From: Carboxylicivirga sp. M1479
GTDB lineage: Bacteria > Bacteroidota > Bacteroidia > Bacteroidales > Marinilabiliaceae
Direction: 5' to 3'
DNA: 45,484 bases
Assembly (NCBI RefSeq): GCF_007097485.1
Contig: NZ_VKDE01000036.1
Coordinates: 1-45,484 of the forward strand
A program made the translations under genes and the position numbers. The stretch's first letter is position 1; the number at the start of each line of letters is the position of its first letter. Below the pieces are notes generated by a model. The model was not told the DNA's origin. It made no database searches and saw only the letters and a program-made list of their open reading frames with translations. This document shows, one piece after another, positions 1 through 8,862 of this stretch.

Positions 1-47
1 TTGCCTAGTGCGCCTTTCAGAGTAACCATTGTTTCTCAAAGCGGGTG

Positions 48-79
48 CAAAATAACGGAGTTTAATTCAAACCTCCAAA
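48..79 (-). promoter_or_regulatory. Leftward promoter at the window edge
   Basis: On the minus strand a TTTG box (76-79) is followed after 20 bp by TTATTTTG (48-55), one mismatch from the Bacteroidetes -7 element TAnnTTTG. Just downstream the minus strand reads GCACCCGCTTTGAG, and 1-46 can form an imperfect hairpin (CGCTTT with AAAGGCG). An ATG on the minus strand at 27-29 opens nine codons to the edge, so this may be either the start of a protein gene or the leader of a highly expressed operon. The gene itself lies outside the window. Confidence 0.4.
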
Positions 80-481
80 TCTAAAAGCATGTTTTTTTGT
101 AGCGTATTTCATCACGCAAGCTTTATGAGCTGATTTGGTGGGATTTGGGTAGGGAAATAATTTTGAGAGAGGGTGAGATAGTGCATCCACATGCTGAATT
201 CTGTATAAAGTACGCCTTTTATGCATCCTGAATAAGGCTGAAAGGAAACAAACTCATACTAAAGTCATAGTTAAGTCATATTAAACTCAAAGTAAATTCG
301 ATTAGAGCTGAGTTTAGTGTGGGTTAAGTGTGACTAAACTATGGCTTGATGACTTTGTAATTTCGGAAGAGCTATATTAATGTCTTTTCAAATAAATATT
401 GTAGCTATTTCCTTTTTAATAAAATATCGTGAAATTAGCTATCGATACATCCGCAATAAGTCATTAACAAACTATATACAT
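80..481. other. Intergenic region upstream of the symporter
   Basis: About 400 bp without a convincing gene. An in-frame extension of the symporter frame reaches back to 380 but lacks the family's N-terminal pattern, so it was not used. The segment 251-355 is AT-rich and contains several loosely repeated AAGTCAT/GACTTA words; no clean operator, hairpin or promoter could be defined. It would carry the promoter of the rightward symporter gene. Confidence 0.4.
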
Positions 482-1705
482 ATGAATTTTAAAAAATTAA
501 TGAGCAATCTGGGCTTTCAGATCTTGGTTGCTATGGTAATAGGCACAGTCCTTGGGGCACTAATGGGTCCAAAAGCATCGATGTTTGCGCCACTAGGTGA
601 TTTTTTCATGGACCTGATTAAAATGCTTGTCGTTCCGCTTGTTGCCATCTCTATCATATCTGGGGCAGCATCCTTGGGGGCAACGAAATCGGCAGGTAAG
701 ATTGGGATTAGTACAATTGGCTACTTTTTAATAACAACGGTAGTGTCTGTTATTCTTGGCTTGATACTGGGTGAAATATTTGCACCGGGTGAAGGTTTGG
801 ATCGTGCTGCTGTGAAAGAAATGTTTCCTCAATCCGGAGTGAGTAGCGCAGATGCTCCTGTCATGAGTTTTTGGCAAACAATCATTAATATCATCCCAGA
901 AAACCCAATTGCATCCTTGGTAACTGGTAACATTCTTGAAATCATTTTCTTTGGTTTGTTTTTAGGAATTGGCATATCTACACTTCCAGAGAATAAGAAA
1001 TCTCCGTTAATAAATGGCATGAATTATCTTGTGGAAGCATTAATATGGATGATTAAAGTGGTTATGTACACAGCTCCTATTGGTGTATTTGGATTAATGG
1101 CTTCTGCTATTGGAGAGTTTGGATTTGATCTGTTGATGATGGCCGTTGATCTAATGTGGGTTAATATTTTGGGTGGTGCCATCCTACTTCTTGCCCTCTA
1201 TCCTTTAACCTTAAAGCTTTTCTCAAAGGTACCGATTATGACATTCTTTCGTAAAATGATAAAAGCACAAATTGTAGCTTTCTCTACTAGTTCTTCACTG
1301 GCTACCCTGCCTATTAATATGGAAGTGTGCGAGGAGGAGTTAGGTGTATCTAAAGCAACAACCGGTTTTGTACTGCCATTAGGTGCCACCATCAACATGA
1401 CTGGCAGTGCTATGTACTACGCACTTGCCGCCGTCTTTTTTGCACAGTTATTTGATATTGATTTAAGCTTAGCCCAATACATTGCCATTATCGTTACTTC
1501 AACAGTTGGTTCAATCGGTCAGGCTGGCGTACCAGGCCCATCATTATTAATTGTAGCGGTATTGGTTGCTGCTGACATACCAGATGAAGGTCTTCCTTTA
1601 CTTTTTGCACTAGACCGTGTATTTGATATGTTGCGAACTGCCTTTAATATTACGGGCGATGCAGCTTGTGCATGTATCGTTGATCGATTTAACGAAAAGA
1701 AATAA
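482..1705 (+). CDS. Dicarboxylate/amino acid:cation symporter (DAACS, SLC1 family)
   Basis: Inner-membrane secondary transporter that takes up acidic amino acids or C4-dicarboxylates with Na+ or H+. About 407 residues, normal for GltP/DctA/GltPh relatives. The family signatures are in order: the re-entrant serine-rich loop SSSLATLP, the TM7 motif NMTGSAMY (NMDGT in GltPh), and near the C-terminus DRVFDMLRTAFNITGD, which keeps the substrate-binding Asp, Arg and Asn of TM8. The Arg favours an acidic substrate over neutral amino acids. The frame is open back to 380, but the ATG at 482 gives the family-like start MNFKKLMSN and is preferred. The gene stands alone and is followed by a clear terminator. 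The exact substrate cannot be told from sequence. Confidence 0.9.
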   Translation: MNFKKLMSNLGFQILVAMVIGTVLGALMGPKASMFAPLGDFFMDLIKMLVVPLVAISIISGAASLGATKSAGKIGISTIGYFLITTVVSVILGLILGEIFAPGEGLDRAAVKEMFPQSGVSSADAPVMSFWQTIINIIPENPIASLVTGNILEIIFFGLFLGIGISTLPENKKSPLINGMNYLVEALIWMIKVVMYTAPIGVFGLMASAIGEFGFDLLMMAVDLMWVNILGGAILLLALYPLTLKLFSKVPIMTFFRKMIKAQIVAFSTSSSLATLPINMEVCEEELGVSKATTGFVLPLGATINMTGSAMYYALAAVFFAQLFDIDLSLAQYIAIIVTSTVGSIGQAGVPGPSLLIVAVLVAADIPDEGLPLLFALDRVFDMLRTAFNITGDAACACIVDRFNEKK

Positions 1706-1713
1706 GTTTAATT

Positions 1714-1744
1714 GGGCTTTGTGATGAACGCAAAGCCCTTTATT
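1714..1744 (+). terminator. Rho-independent terminator after the symporter gene
   Basis: Perfect 8-bp stem GGGCTTTG (1714-1721) / CAAAGCCC (1731-1738) with a 9-nt loop, followed by a T-rich stretch. It lies 9 bp after the stop codon. It may also stop leftward transcripts from the opposing gene at 1814. Confidence 0.85.
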
Positions 1745-1813
1745 TAAAATGCATACTCAATATACTTACCTTAACACATTTCAATATTTAGCATGAACTT
1801 GTTTGTAAAAGAT

Positions 1814-2239
1814 TCAATAATGACCACAATCATTCTTTTTATGAGCCTCGACTGTTGCAATAATGAGCTCCTCAAGAACTTGCATATCAACATCAGTCAA
1901 CTTATTAATGTACAAACACCCCTTACCTAACTTATGCTTTCCCAAGCGATCTAATAACTTTTGTACTTTATCAAAACCATACATGAGGTAGATCGTAAGG
2001 CTTTGCTTGCGAGGTGAAAAACCTGTTATAAACCAATCGCCTGTTCGCCCACTGCCATATTTATATCTATAATTACCGTAGCCAATTATGGAAGTGCCCC
2101 ACATAACCGGACGACAAGCAGTTAGTTTTTCCATCATCTCTAATAAGACAAGGCTATCTTCTCGTCGTTGTTTGTGCTCAATGGTATACAAAAAATCCTT
2201 AGCATCAACTTGGGTTGGTTGCGTTTTATTTTCAGCCAT
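1814..2239 (-). CDS. DUF1801-family protein
   Basis: About 141 residues, matching by eye the DUF1801 (YdhG-like) small cytosolic fold: a helical N-terminus, then MWGTSIIGYGNYRYKY, a strand with WFITGFSPRKQSLTIYL, and a lysine-rich C-terminal part ending in the KLGKGCLYINKL and VLEELI segments. The family is structurally known but has no agreed biochemical role. The frame is open up to 2323 with a hydrophobic stretch, but the ATG at 2239 (MAENKTQP) gives the usual soluble start. It follows the carbonic anhydrase gene on the same strand by about 108 bp, so co-transcription is possible but not shown. Confidence 0.75.
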   Translation of the reverse strand: MAENKTQPTQVDAKDFLYTIEHKQRREDSLVLLEMMEKLTACRPVMWGTSIIGYGNYRYKYGSGRTGDWFITGFSPRKQSLTIYLMYGFDKVQKLLDRLGKHKLGKGCLYINKLTDVDMQVLEELIIATVEAHKKNDCGHY

Positions 2240-2347
2240 ATTCTTTTCTATTAAATCAATAAGGTTTCTTCGAAAGAAAACAATGGTATAAAGAAAAAGG
2301 TTGCTAATTATAACAATTAACAACCCCTACTCTACTTTTAAACTCAT

Positions 2348-2956
2348 TTATTTGATCATATCATCGGGATGAATCTCTTTTAAAGAATTTAACTCCCCCG
2401 TTGCAATGTTAAAAATCCAACCATGAACAAAGAGTCGCTGTCCTCGTGACCAAGCATCTTTAACAATATCCATTGACGCCAACTTCTCCACCTGTTTTAC
2501 AATACTCAGTTCAGAAAGGCGATTTAATTTTTCATCTTCATGACTGATAGCCTCGATTTCTTGCTTGTTATCAGCAAGCGTGTTCTTTATATCTCCAACC
2601 CATTTGCTTAAATAAGGATCGTCTAAGCCATCGAAAGCTGCTTTAACACCACCACAACTGTAATGGCCAACCACAACAATGTGCTTAACTTTTAAATAAT
2701 CTACAGCATATCGTAAACCTGCCATTAAACTTTCATCGTCGGCATTAACCAGGTTGGCTACATTACGATGAACGAAAAACTCCCCCAGCTGACTGCGCGT
2801 AATTACAGTTTCAGCCATTCGGCTATCCGCACAGCCAATCCAAAAATACTTGGGTGTTTGAGCCAGTGATAGATTCTTAAAATAATCTTTATCGACGTTG
2901 TTTATTGTTTGCACCCAAGACCTATTGGCCAGGAATATTTGATCATATGATTTCAT
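2348..2956 (-). CDS. can: Beta-class carbonic anhydrase
   Basis: Interconverts CO2 and bicarbonate in the cytoplasm. 202 residues, typical of the bacterial beta class. The zinc ligands and the catalytic dyad are all present: Cys42 and the Asp44-Arg46 pair in CADSR, then His98 and Cys101 in GHYSCGG. The start ATG at 2956 lies only 25 bp after the stop of the SulP transporter gene, so the two are almost surely one operon. SulP transporters and carbonic anhydrases are often paired or fused, with the enzyme handling the bicarbonate moved by the transporter. That pairing is established knowledge; its use here for CO2 retention or pH control is inference. Confidence 0.93.
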   Translation of the reverse strand: MKSYDQIFLANRSWVQTINNVDKDYFKNLSLAQTPKYFWIGCADSRMAETVITRSQLGEFFVHRNVANLVNADDESLMAGLRYAVDYLKVKHIVVVGHYSCGGVKAAFDGLDDPYLSKWVGDIKNTLADNKQEIEAISHEDEKLNRLSELSIVKQVEKLASMDIVKDAWSRGQRLFVHGWIFNIATGELNSLKEIHPDDMIK

Positions 2957-2981
2957 ACTTATCGGTTTTGAAAGGTTAAAA

Positions 2982-4535
2982 CTAAGCTACGTCTTTTCGG
3001 AACATAGGAATTACGGCTGTTTCAGACTTTTTAATGGTGACCTTAATCCTATTTCGTTCAGCCGTATCGCAAAAATCTTTAAAGGTTCCCAAAATATCGC
3101 CATCAATAAAATCAATCTGCGTTCCGTCAATTAACAAATTAATGTCTTTGGGCAGATACTGTAAAGTGCGTCTAAGCTGTGCCTTATTAAAGAAGTATAA
3201 ATTACGTGAAATCTGAATCATGTAATTATTTCCTACATTGGATAAAACAATACCTGAACGGAAGTTCGATTTCAAAACAAATATGAATCCGATGACAATT
3301 CCAAAGGTGATCCCTTTTAATAAATCGGTTAATAAAATAACGATGATGGTTGCAAAAAATGGAATATACTGATTCGCACCTTTTTTAATCGCCGTTTTGT
3401 AAATGGATATCTTATTCAACTTTAATCCAACATGAATTAATACTGCAGCCAAAGCAGCTAAAGGTATGTAATTAAGAAATGGTGCAAAAAGCAACACACT
3501 TAATAATAACAACACTCCATGGAATACTGCTGACATCTTACCTTTACCTCCGGAATTAACATTAGCCGAACTACGAACGATTACGGCTGTTAATGGCAAT
3601 CCACCAACTAAACCTGCCAACATATTTCCCCATCCTTGTGCTTTTAACTCCTTATTTGGTGATGCAATTCTTTTTGCAGGATCTAACTTGTCGGTGGCAT
3701 CAAGACTCAATAGAGACTCCAAACTACCAACAATAGCAATGGTAAATGCAACCACCCAAACATCAGGATTAGCAATCGCTTTAAATTCCGGAAAGCGCAG
3801 TTCATCAACCAAAGAGCTTAAACCACTCATTTCGGGCAATGATACCAAATGCGTTGAACCAAGTGCCAAGGCTGGCACACTAGACTTAAATACTTCGTTT
3901 AAAACTACCCCGAAAACAACCACAACCAATGGTCCGGGAATTAATTTCAGTACTGCATTCTTTTTTATAAACGGACTATCCCAGGCAAATAAAATTAACA
4001 TGGATAACGAACTAATGATAATAGCACCCGGTAGAATAGCTTCTAGCATATAATATAATTCCGAAAACGTATTGTGCCCATACTTATCTTCAAAGGCGGC
4101 GGTATCAATACCAGTAAGGTCGTAACCAAAGGCATGTGGAATTTGCTTAAGTATAATACTCAAACCAATTGCCGTAAGCATACCGATTATAACGGACGAT
4201 GGGAAAAAGTGACCAATTACCCCAGCTCTTAGGTATCCTAGAACCAACTGTATGGCACCAGAAATAAAAACGGCCATCAGAAAAACCTCGAATGAACCCA
4301 AAGAAGCGATTGCTGAAAATACAATAACCGTTAAACCTGCAGCAGGACCACTAACACTTAACCTAGAGTCGGATAAAAAACCAACTACAATACCACCAAT
4401 AATACCTGATATTACACCAGATAACAATGGCGCACCCGAAGCCAAAGCAATACCTAAACACAAAGGCAATGCCACTAAATACACGACTAAACCAGCCGGA
4501 ATATCATTCTTATACGTCTTAAAGAAGTTCTTCAT
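2982..4535 (-). CDS. SulP family inorganic anion transporter, probably bicarbonate
   Basis: 517-residue inner-membrane protein of the SulP/SLC26 family. The N-terminal transport domain starts with the signature region around residues 25-75 (GIALASGAPLLSGVISG, then SVSGPAAGLT) and continues through about 12-14 hydrophobic segments to roughly residue 420. A short C-terminal STAS-like domain follows (about 435-505, with the LLIDGTQIDFIDGDI strand-helix). SulP proteins carry sulfate, bicarbonate, C4-dicarboxylates or other anions. The carbonic anhydrase gene 25 bp downstream argues for bicarbonate, but substrate cannot be proven from sequence. ATG at 4535; the preceding 184 bp, back to peptidase E, should hold the operon promoter, though no good TAnnTTTG box was found. 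Confidence 0.88.
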   Translation of the reverse strand: MKNFFKTYKNDIPAGLVVYLVALPLCLGIALASGAPLLSGVISGIIGGIVVGFLSDSRLSVSGPAAGLTVIVFSAIASLGSFEVFLMAVFISGAIQLVLGYLRAGVIGHFFPSSVIIGMLTAIGLSIILKQIPHAFGYDLTGIDTAAFEDKYGHNTFSELYYMLEAILPGAIIISSLSMLILFAWDSPFIKKNAVLKLIPGPLVVVVFGVVLNEVFKSSVPALALGSTHLVSLPEMSGLSSLVDELRFPEFKAIANPDVWVVAFTIAIVGSLESLLSLDATDKLDPAKRIASPNKELKAQGWGNMLAGLVGGLPLTAVIVRSSANVNSGGKGKMSAVFHGVLLLLSVLLFAPFLNYIPLAALAAVLIHVGLKLNKISIYKTAIKKGANQYIPFFATIIVILLTDLLKGITFGIVIGFIFVLKSNFRSGIVLSNVGNNYMIQISRNLYFFNKAQLRRTLQYLPKDINLLIDGTQIDFIDGDILGTFKDFCDTAERNRIKVTIKKSETAVIPMFRKDVA

Positions 4536-4719
4536 AGTAATATATGATTAAAATTTCACGACCAAGAAAACAATTGGCATGCCAAACAAACAAGCGTACC
4601 CATTCTTTATGATAGTTTTACTATTTTTAGCATTTGCAACACATCCGAATTAAGAATCGGTTAGTGTAGTGGGTAATCTGTTTAATCCTATAAATACATA
4701 CAAAGTATGCACTATACGC

Positions 4720-5427
4720 TTATTCCATCAAAAAGTCAAAGCTATCTCCTGCATGTACTTCATAAGGATCAACACCATATTTAAAAATGCGAAGTGGTAA
4801 TTTTCCCTCGTAGCCAATTTTACCTTTATTATAATTAAACATACATCCCTCGCGCAAACCAACAACAGTTGTTGATTGATTAACTACTAAAAACTCCATA
4901 ATGCGCTCTTCACGTGTTTCGCCACCATGTCCCTCAGGGTTCGCATCTAAGTAGTGTGGGTTAATTTGAAAGGGAATTAAATTAAGGGCATCAAAACCAA
5001 GTGGATCAATAATTGGCATGTCGTTCGTTGTTTTAATGCTTGGACAAGCCAAGTTAGATCCGGCACTCCAGCCAATGTATTTTGTTCCTCCCAGTACTTT
5101 TTTGCGGATAGGCTCTGTTAATTTATTATCGTGAATCATGCGTAACAATTGCCAGGTACTTCCTCCTCCAACTACAATGGCTTCGGCACCTTCAACTGCT
5201 TTTAACGGATCCTCAAAATGGTGGATGGATACCACATCGTGACCTACTTCGTTAAAACGGCTTTTCACTTTAGCCTCATAGTCATCGAATGAAACGGTTA
5301 CACCTGCGTAGGGAATGAACAGGCATTTCACTTTTTCCTTGCCTAAAAAATCAGCAATATTTTGCTTTGGATAATCCAGGTAAGCCTCACCGGCCATTGT
5401 TGAGTTAGATATCAATAATAAATTCAT
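4720..5427 (-). CDS. pepE: Peptidase E (alpha-aspartyl dipeptidase, family S51)
   Basis: Cytosolic enzyme that hydrolyses dipeptides beginning with aspartate. 235 residues, the usual length. The Ser-His-Glu triad known from Salmonella PepE (Ser120, His157, Glu192) is present with a one-residue offset: Ser121 in GWSAGS, His158 in NPHY, and Glu193 in LREGC. The GGGSTWQLL loop before the nucleophile elbow is also a family mark. ATG start at 5427. It is flanked by gaps of about 130 and 180 bp, so it is probably a single-gene unit. Confidence 0.92.
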   Translation of the reverse strand: MNLLLISNSTMAGEAYLDYPKQNIADFLGKEKVKCLFIPYAGVTVSFDDYEAKVKSRFNEVGHDVVSIHHFEDPLKAVEGAEAIVVGGGSTWQLLRMIHDNKLTEPIRKKVLGGTKYIGWSAGSNLACPSIKTTNDMPIIDPLGFDALNLIPFQINPHYLDANPEGHGGETREERIMEFLVVNQSTTVVGLREGCMFNYNKGKIGYEGKLPLRIFKYGVDPYEVHAGDSFDFLME

Positions 5428-5556
5428 ATTGTATAATGTTAGATATTTATAAAAAGCATTTGCCTTATTAGTTAATAGACAAAAAGATGCTAGACTTGTT
5501 TAACAAATCACCTTTATTTTATTTTCTCTATTAATAAATTCGAAGTTTTGAATCGA

Positions 5557-6813
5557 CTATACTGCATTAATGGCTTCGACCGGATCCATTTTTGAAGCTT
5601 TCCAAGCGGGTATGTAACCTGACACAACGCCAATAACGGTTGATATTCCGATACCTTTTAAAACATTTAGCAATGTTAGGGCCATTTCGGTTTGGGTAAT
5701 TAAACTAATAGACATAGCAATGCTAAACACCAGAAATAAACCTCCAAGACCTCCCAGTAAGGACAATACGGTACTTTCTATTAAAAACTGAAGTAAGATA
5801 AATTTACGTTTGGCACCCAAAGCCTTTTGAATCCCAATAATGCGTGTTCGTTCTTTTACCGACACAAACATGATATTGGCAATTCCGAACCCACCAACTA
5901 AAATGGAGAATCCACCAATAAACCAACCTGCCATATCAATAAAGTCGAAAAGGCTGTCGAAGTTTTTTTGCACCAAGCTAATGCGATTTAGTGCAAAATC
6001 ATTATCGCCACTTGGCTTAATCCGTCGAATGGCTCTCATCACCCCTGTTAACTCATCCACAATATCGTCGGATGAATAGCCCTCTTTTGCTTTTACCAGA
6101 ATCATGGGGTTCACTGATTCGCTCCGCAAGTTAAACAGGTTACGAGCATACTTTACCGGAATAATGATATTCTTATCAAGACTATTGCCAAAAATATCGG
6201 AACCTTGCCGCTGAATAACACCAATAACCAATATTTTACGTCCCATCATTTTAACACGCTTACCAATGGGGTCCATTCCTTGAAACAATTCATCGGCAAT
6301 ATCGGAACCAATAATACCTGAAGCCATGCCACTGTTTGTTTCGTAGGGCGAGAAGTATCGCCCACGGCTAATTTCAAAATTCCAAATGACATCAAAACCT
6401 TCGGAAACTCCCATTACTGCCACATTATCGTAGGCATTATCTTCGTATTGCAGCATCTTTTGCGATGACATAACATAGGAAACCGCATCGGCGATTTGCG
6501 AGCGACGTTTAATTTGTTCGTAATCATCTAAGGATGGTACCTGTCTGTTCATGTACCGCCACCAGGGGTATTCCGACTCTCCTTCGGGTGGGGTCCAAGG
6601 CCATTTTTGAATATATACAACATTATTACCCAACGATTCGATGCTTTCACGGACTTGTTTTTCCAAAAAATCGATAAGCGTAAAAACAGATATAATAGAA
6701 AAGATACCGATGGTTACTCCCGACAAGGTAAGGATAGTGCGCAGTACATTTGTTCGTAATGCACCAATGGCAAACAGGAAACTTTCTTTAAAAAATTTAT
6801 AGACCAGAATCAT
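5557..6813 (-). CDS. ABC transporter permease (MacB/FtsX type)
   Basis: 418-residue inner-membrane permease. One transmembrane helix near residues 20-45 (ILTLSGVTIGIFSIISVFTL) is followed by a large periplasmic domain of the MacB_PCD type (about 45-270), then three helices of the FtsX domain, including GGFSILVGGFGIANIMFVSVKERTRIIG-type signature residues around 300-325 and a C-terminal GYIPAWKASKMDPVEAI box. This is the mechanotransmission type of ABC permease (MacB, LolCE-like) that drives export or lipoprotein handling rather than uptake. No ATPase or membrane-fusion gene is next to it, so the partner must be encoded elsewhere. The substrate is unknown. Confidence 0.87.
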   Translation of the reverse strand: MILVYKFFKESFLFAIGALRTNVLRTILTLSGVTIGIFSIISVFTLIDFLEKQVRESIESLGNNVVYIQKWPWTPPEGESEYPWWRYMNRQVPSLDDYEQIKRRSQIADAVSYVMSSQKMLQYEDNAYDNVAVMGVSEGFDVIWNFEISRGRYFSPYETNSGMASGIIGSDIADELFQGMDPIGKRVKMMGRKILVIGVIQRQGSDIFGNSLDKNIIIPVKYARNLFNLRSESVNPMILVKAKEGYSSDDIVDELTGVMRAIRRIKPSGDNDFALNRISLVQKNFDSLFDFIDMAGWFIGGFSILVGGFGIANIMFVSVKERTRIIGIQKALGAKRKFILLQFLIESTVLSLLGGLGGLFLVFSIAMSISLITQTEMALTLLNVLKGIGISTVIGVVSGYIPAWKASKMDPVEAINAV

Positions 6814-7070
6814 GGCTTAGGGATGTTTGAAGAAGCAAGATAGGCAAAAAGTCTGAACACAAAACCTGTAAGCGGATTAAAGGATGGTTTCTTTTCATTA
6901 GTAACTTTTTATCCCCGAATAGCTATTGGGCTTGATTTGGTTTTTTGTTAGTATAATTCATTCAACTGAGATGGTGTTATCAAACCCAAACCCCGACTTC
7001 ATATTTTACTCGGCAGCATTTGATTTTATATTCCCTCATCAATAACAAATGTAGTTTAGGTCACTATCAC

Positions 7071-7673
7071 TCAGTTTTTAAAATAAATAATCAGGTAAGC
7101 CTCACTTTTCAGATAATTAACTTCTTTAATCTTAACCGATTTCACATCTAACTCGGTCGTTCTCCTTAGGTAGCTAATTAAATCCTCCCGTCTGGATGGT
7201 TTAGCCAAATCAATATTGCTTAGGGTAATATTTCGTTTTGAAAGCAAGCTGTTTGATTGATAATACTCAAGCCCATAAAGGGAAAGTACAACGAGGGAGT
7301 TACTTATTATCATGCCTCTTATAGGATGGGGAAATTGGGCTAATGCATTAATGGCAGACACTCCTATAATAATAAACAAATAGGCCATTTGGTAGGCCCG
7401 TATGTTTCGGGTACGAAACCGAATGATGCTAAAAATTGCAAACAAGCCCAATGCCATACCCAGTTCTACCTTAACAATGGATAAGTATGAGCTTAGCAAG
7501 AAAATGATAACCCCAATGGCCACTATGGGCAATACAAACTCCTTATTTTCGTCAGTTTTCCGATATAGAAAACCAATTATTATAGAAATGACCAACATGT
7601 TGACCAGAAAGCGACTGATAATACTAACTAATTGGGTATGCTCAGGGTTGGTTAAAAAGGATGCTAATATCAT
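7071..7673 (-). CDS. DUF4956 membrane protein
   Basis: About 200 residues. The N-terminal half has four or five hydrophobic helices (for example LVSIISRFLVNMLVISIIIG and VIIFLLSSYLSIVKVELGMA), with the charged turn IRFRTRNIRAYQMAYLF that is typical of DUF4956. The C-terminal 50 residues are soluble, with a ferredoxin-like pattern ending in SEAYLIIYF. The frame can start at a TTG at 7682, but the ATG at 7673 is more likely. It lies 10 bp after the stop of the CotH-like gene, so the two form an operon. From family knowledge, DUF4956 proteins commonly neighbour CotH-like and polyphosphate-polymerase (VTC) domain genes; no VTC gene is in this window. Function unknown. Confidence 0.75.
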   Translation of the reverse strand: MILASFLTNPEHTQLVSIISRFLVNMLVISIIIGFLYRKTDENKEFVLPIVAIGVIIFLLSSYLSIVKVELGMALGLFAIFSIIRFRTRNIRAYQMAYLFIIIGVSAINALAQFPHPIRGMIISNSLVVLSLYGLEYYQSNSLLSKRNITLSNIDLAKPSRREDLISYLRRTTELDVKSVKIKEVNYLKSEAYLIIYFKN

Positions 7674-7683
7674 AAAGAACAAA

Positions 7684-8742
7684 TTACTGTATACAGGTTG
7701 ATTTCATATTTTTAATAATCTTTTCTTTCTCAATCTCTTCATAAAATGAATCGAGATAATTGAGCATCTGTTTTTGCTCGCGCTTATCAAGCCTTTCAAA
7801 ATTAGTAATTACCCGATAAAACTCTTCTTTCTTATCCAAAAACTCTTGCAAGGCCTGTTTAAAAACCTCATCATCGCGGCACAATCCCATGTAATAGCGC
7901 TCTGTTACCGATGAAATATTAGATCCCTCACTTGGCAGAGCGTAACTGGTGTTAACCATGCCCGAATAATCGAAGTCGTATGGCACAGCAATGCCATTGG
8001 GCTGTGGCGCAGGCTTTGAGGGCACAAAAACTTTTAGGTTATGCTGGTTTGCTACACTCCAATCACCATTTCCTATCATGTAATTAAAAATAGCCACTCG
8101 ATCTAAAACATCTTGCTGTATATGTAACTGAGATATTGTTTCCACCTCGGTATGTATCAAATGCTGTCGTTCTGACAGTAAATTTACTGGTTCTATCAGA
8201 AAACCATAATGGATAGTAGTGGTCTTCTTTTTGCCTGTATCAATGTAATTAATTTTGAGCATGCGCACTCCAAAGCTATTATCCGTTAAAACATTAAATA
8301 ACTTGTAGCACAAGTACTCCTTGTAAATATTCTCTTCGCTTTCGTGTGAATACTGGCAATGCGTTACCAATTTCACCTTGTTCAGCTCATCTAAATCTTC
8401 GTAGCTAAAATCCCCTTTTTTAAAATTAAGCTTGATGGGTGGAAAACTGCAAAACTGATTACGAAATTCACCCCTCGACTTCAGCTTTAGCTTGTGATTA
8501 GTCGAATCGCTGGCGCTATGGTGAGTGGTTAACAAGGCTGGTATATATTCGCGTGGCTTCTTACGGGTATATTGCCGAACCTTAAATCGAATAGAAACCT
8601 CCAACACTTCATCATCGGTGAATAAGTTGGACGGCTCATCAATGGTATGATCAATACCATACTCTGCTTCAGTGTATTTTTGGGCTTTTGTAATTTGTAA
8701 ACAACAAATAAAACACAGTGTCAGAAACAATTTGATTCTCAT
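7684..8742 (-). CDS. Exported CotH-like protein
   Basis: 352 residues with a Sec signal peptide (about residues 1-20, LFLTLCFICCLQITKA). The body resembles the CotH kinase-like family: LKLKSRGEFRNQFCSFPP, PIKLNFKK, the KVKLVTHCQYS segment, then IFNYMIGNGDW and VPYDFDYSG, where the DFD takes the place of the metal-binding motif of the kinase-like fold. CotH proteins of spore formers are atypical kinases; in Bacteroidota the role is unknown. It is the first gene of a two-gene operon with DUF4956. The C-terminal 60 residues are charged and helical, with several Glu/Lys runs. Assignment to the CotH fold is by pattern, so kinase activity should not be assumed. Confidence 0.65.
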   Translation of the reverse strand: MRIKLFLTLCFICCLQITKAQKYTEAEYGIDHTIDEPSNLFTDDEVLEVSIRFKVRQYTRKKPREYIPALLTTHHSASDSTNHKLKLKSRGEFRNQFCSFPPIKLNFKKGDFSYEDLDELNKVKLVTHCQYSHESEENIYKEYLCYKLFNVLTDNSFGVRMLKINYIDTGKKKTTTIHYGFLIEPVNLLSERQHLIHTEVETISQLHIQQDVLDRVAIFNYMIGNGDWSVANQHNLKVFVPSKPAPQPNGIAVPYDFDYSGMVNTSYALPSEGSNISSVTERYYMGLCRDDEVFKQALQEFLDKKEEFYRVITNFERLDKREQKQMLNYLDSFYEEIEKEKIIKNMKSTCIQ

Positions 8743-8862
8743 AAAAGCATGTCTTTTTATATTACTCTAGTTAAATTCCAAACTAATAACAACATTTCAA
8801 TTTTAAACAAACGGCTATTAAAATCCTCACTATCATAACGATTGACAACTAAATACACAACT

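Noticed and set aside
251-355. Repeated AAGTCAT/GACTTA words
   Set aside because: Spacing is irregular and the words are AT-rich; no defensible operator or iteron.
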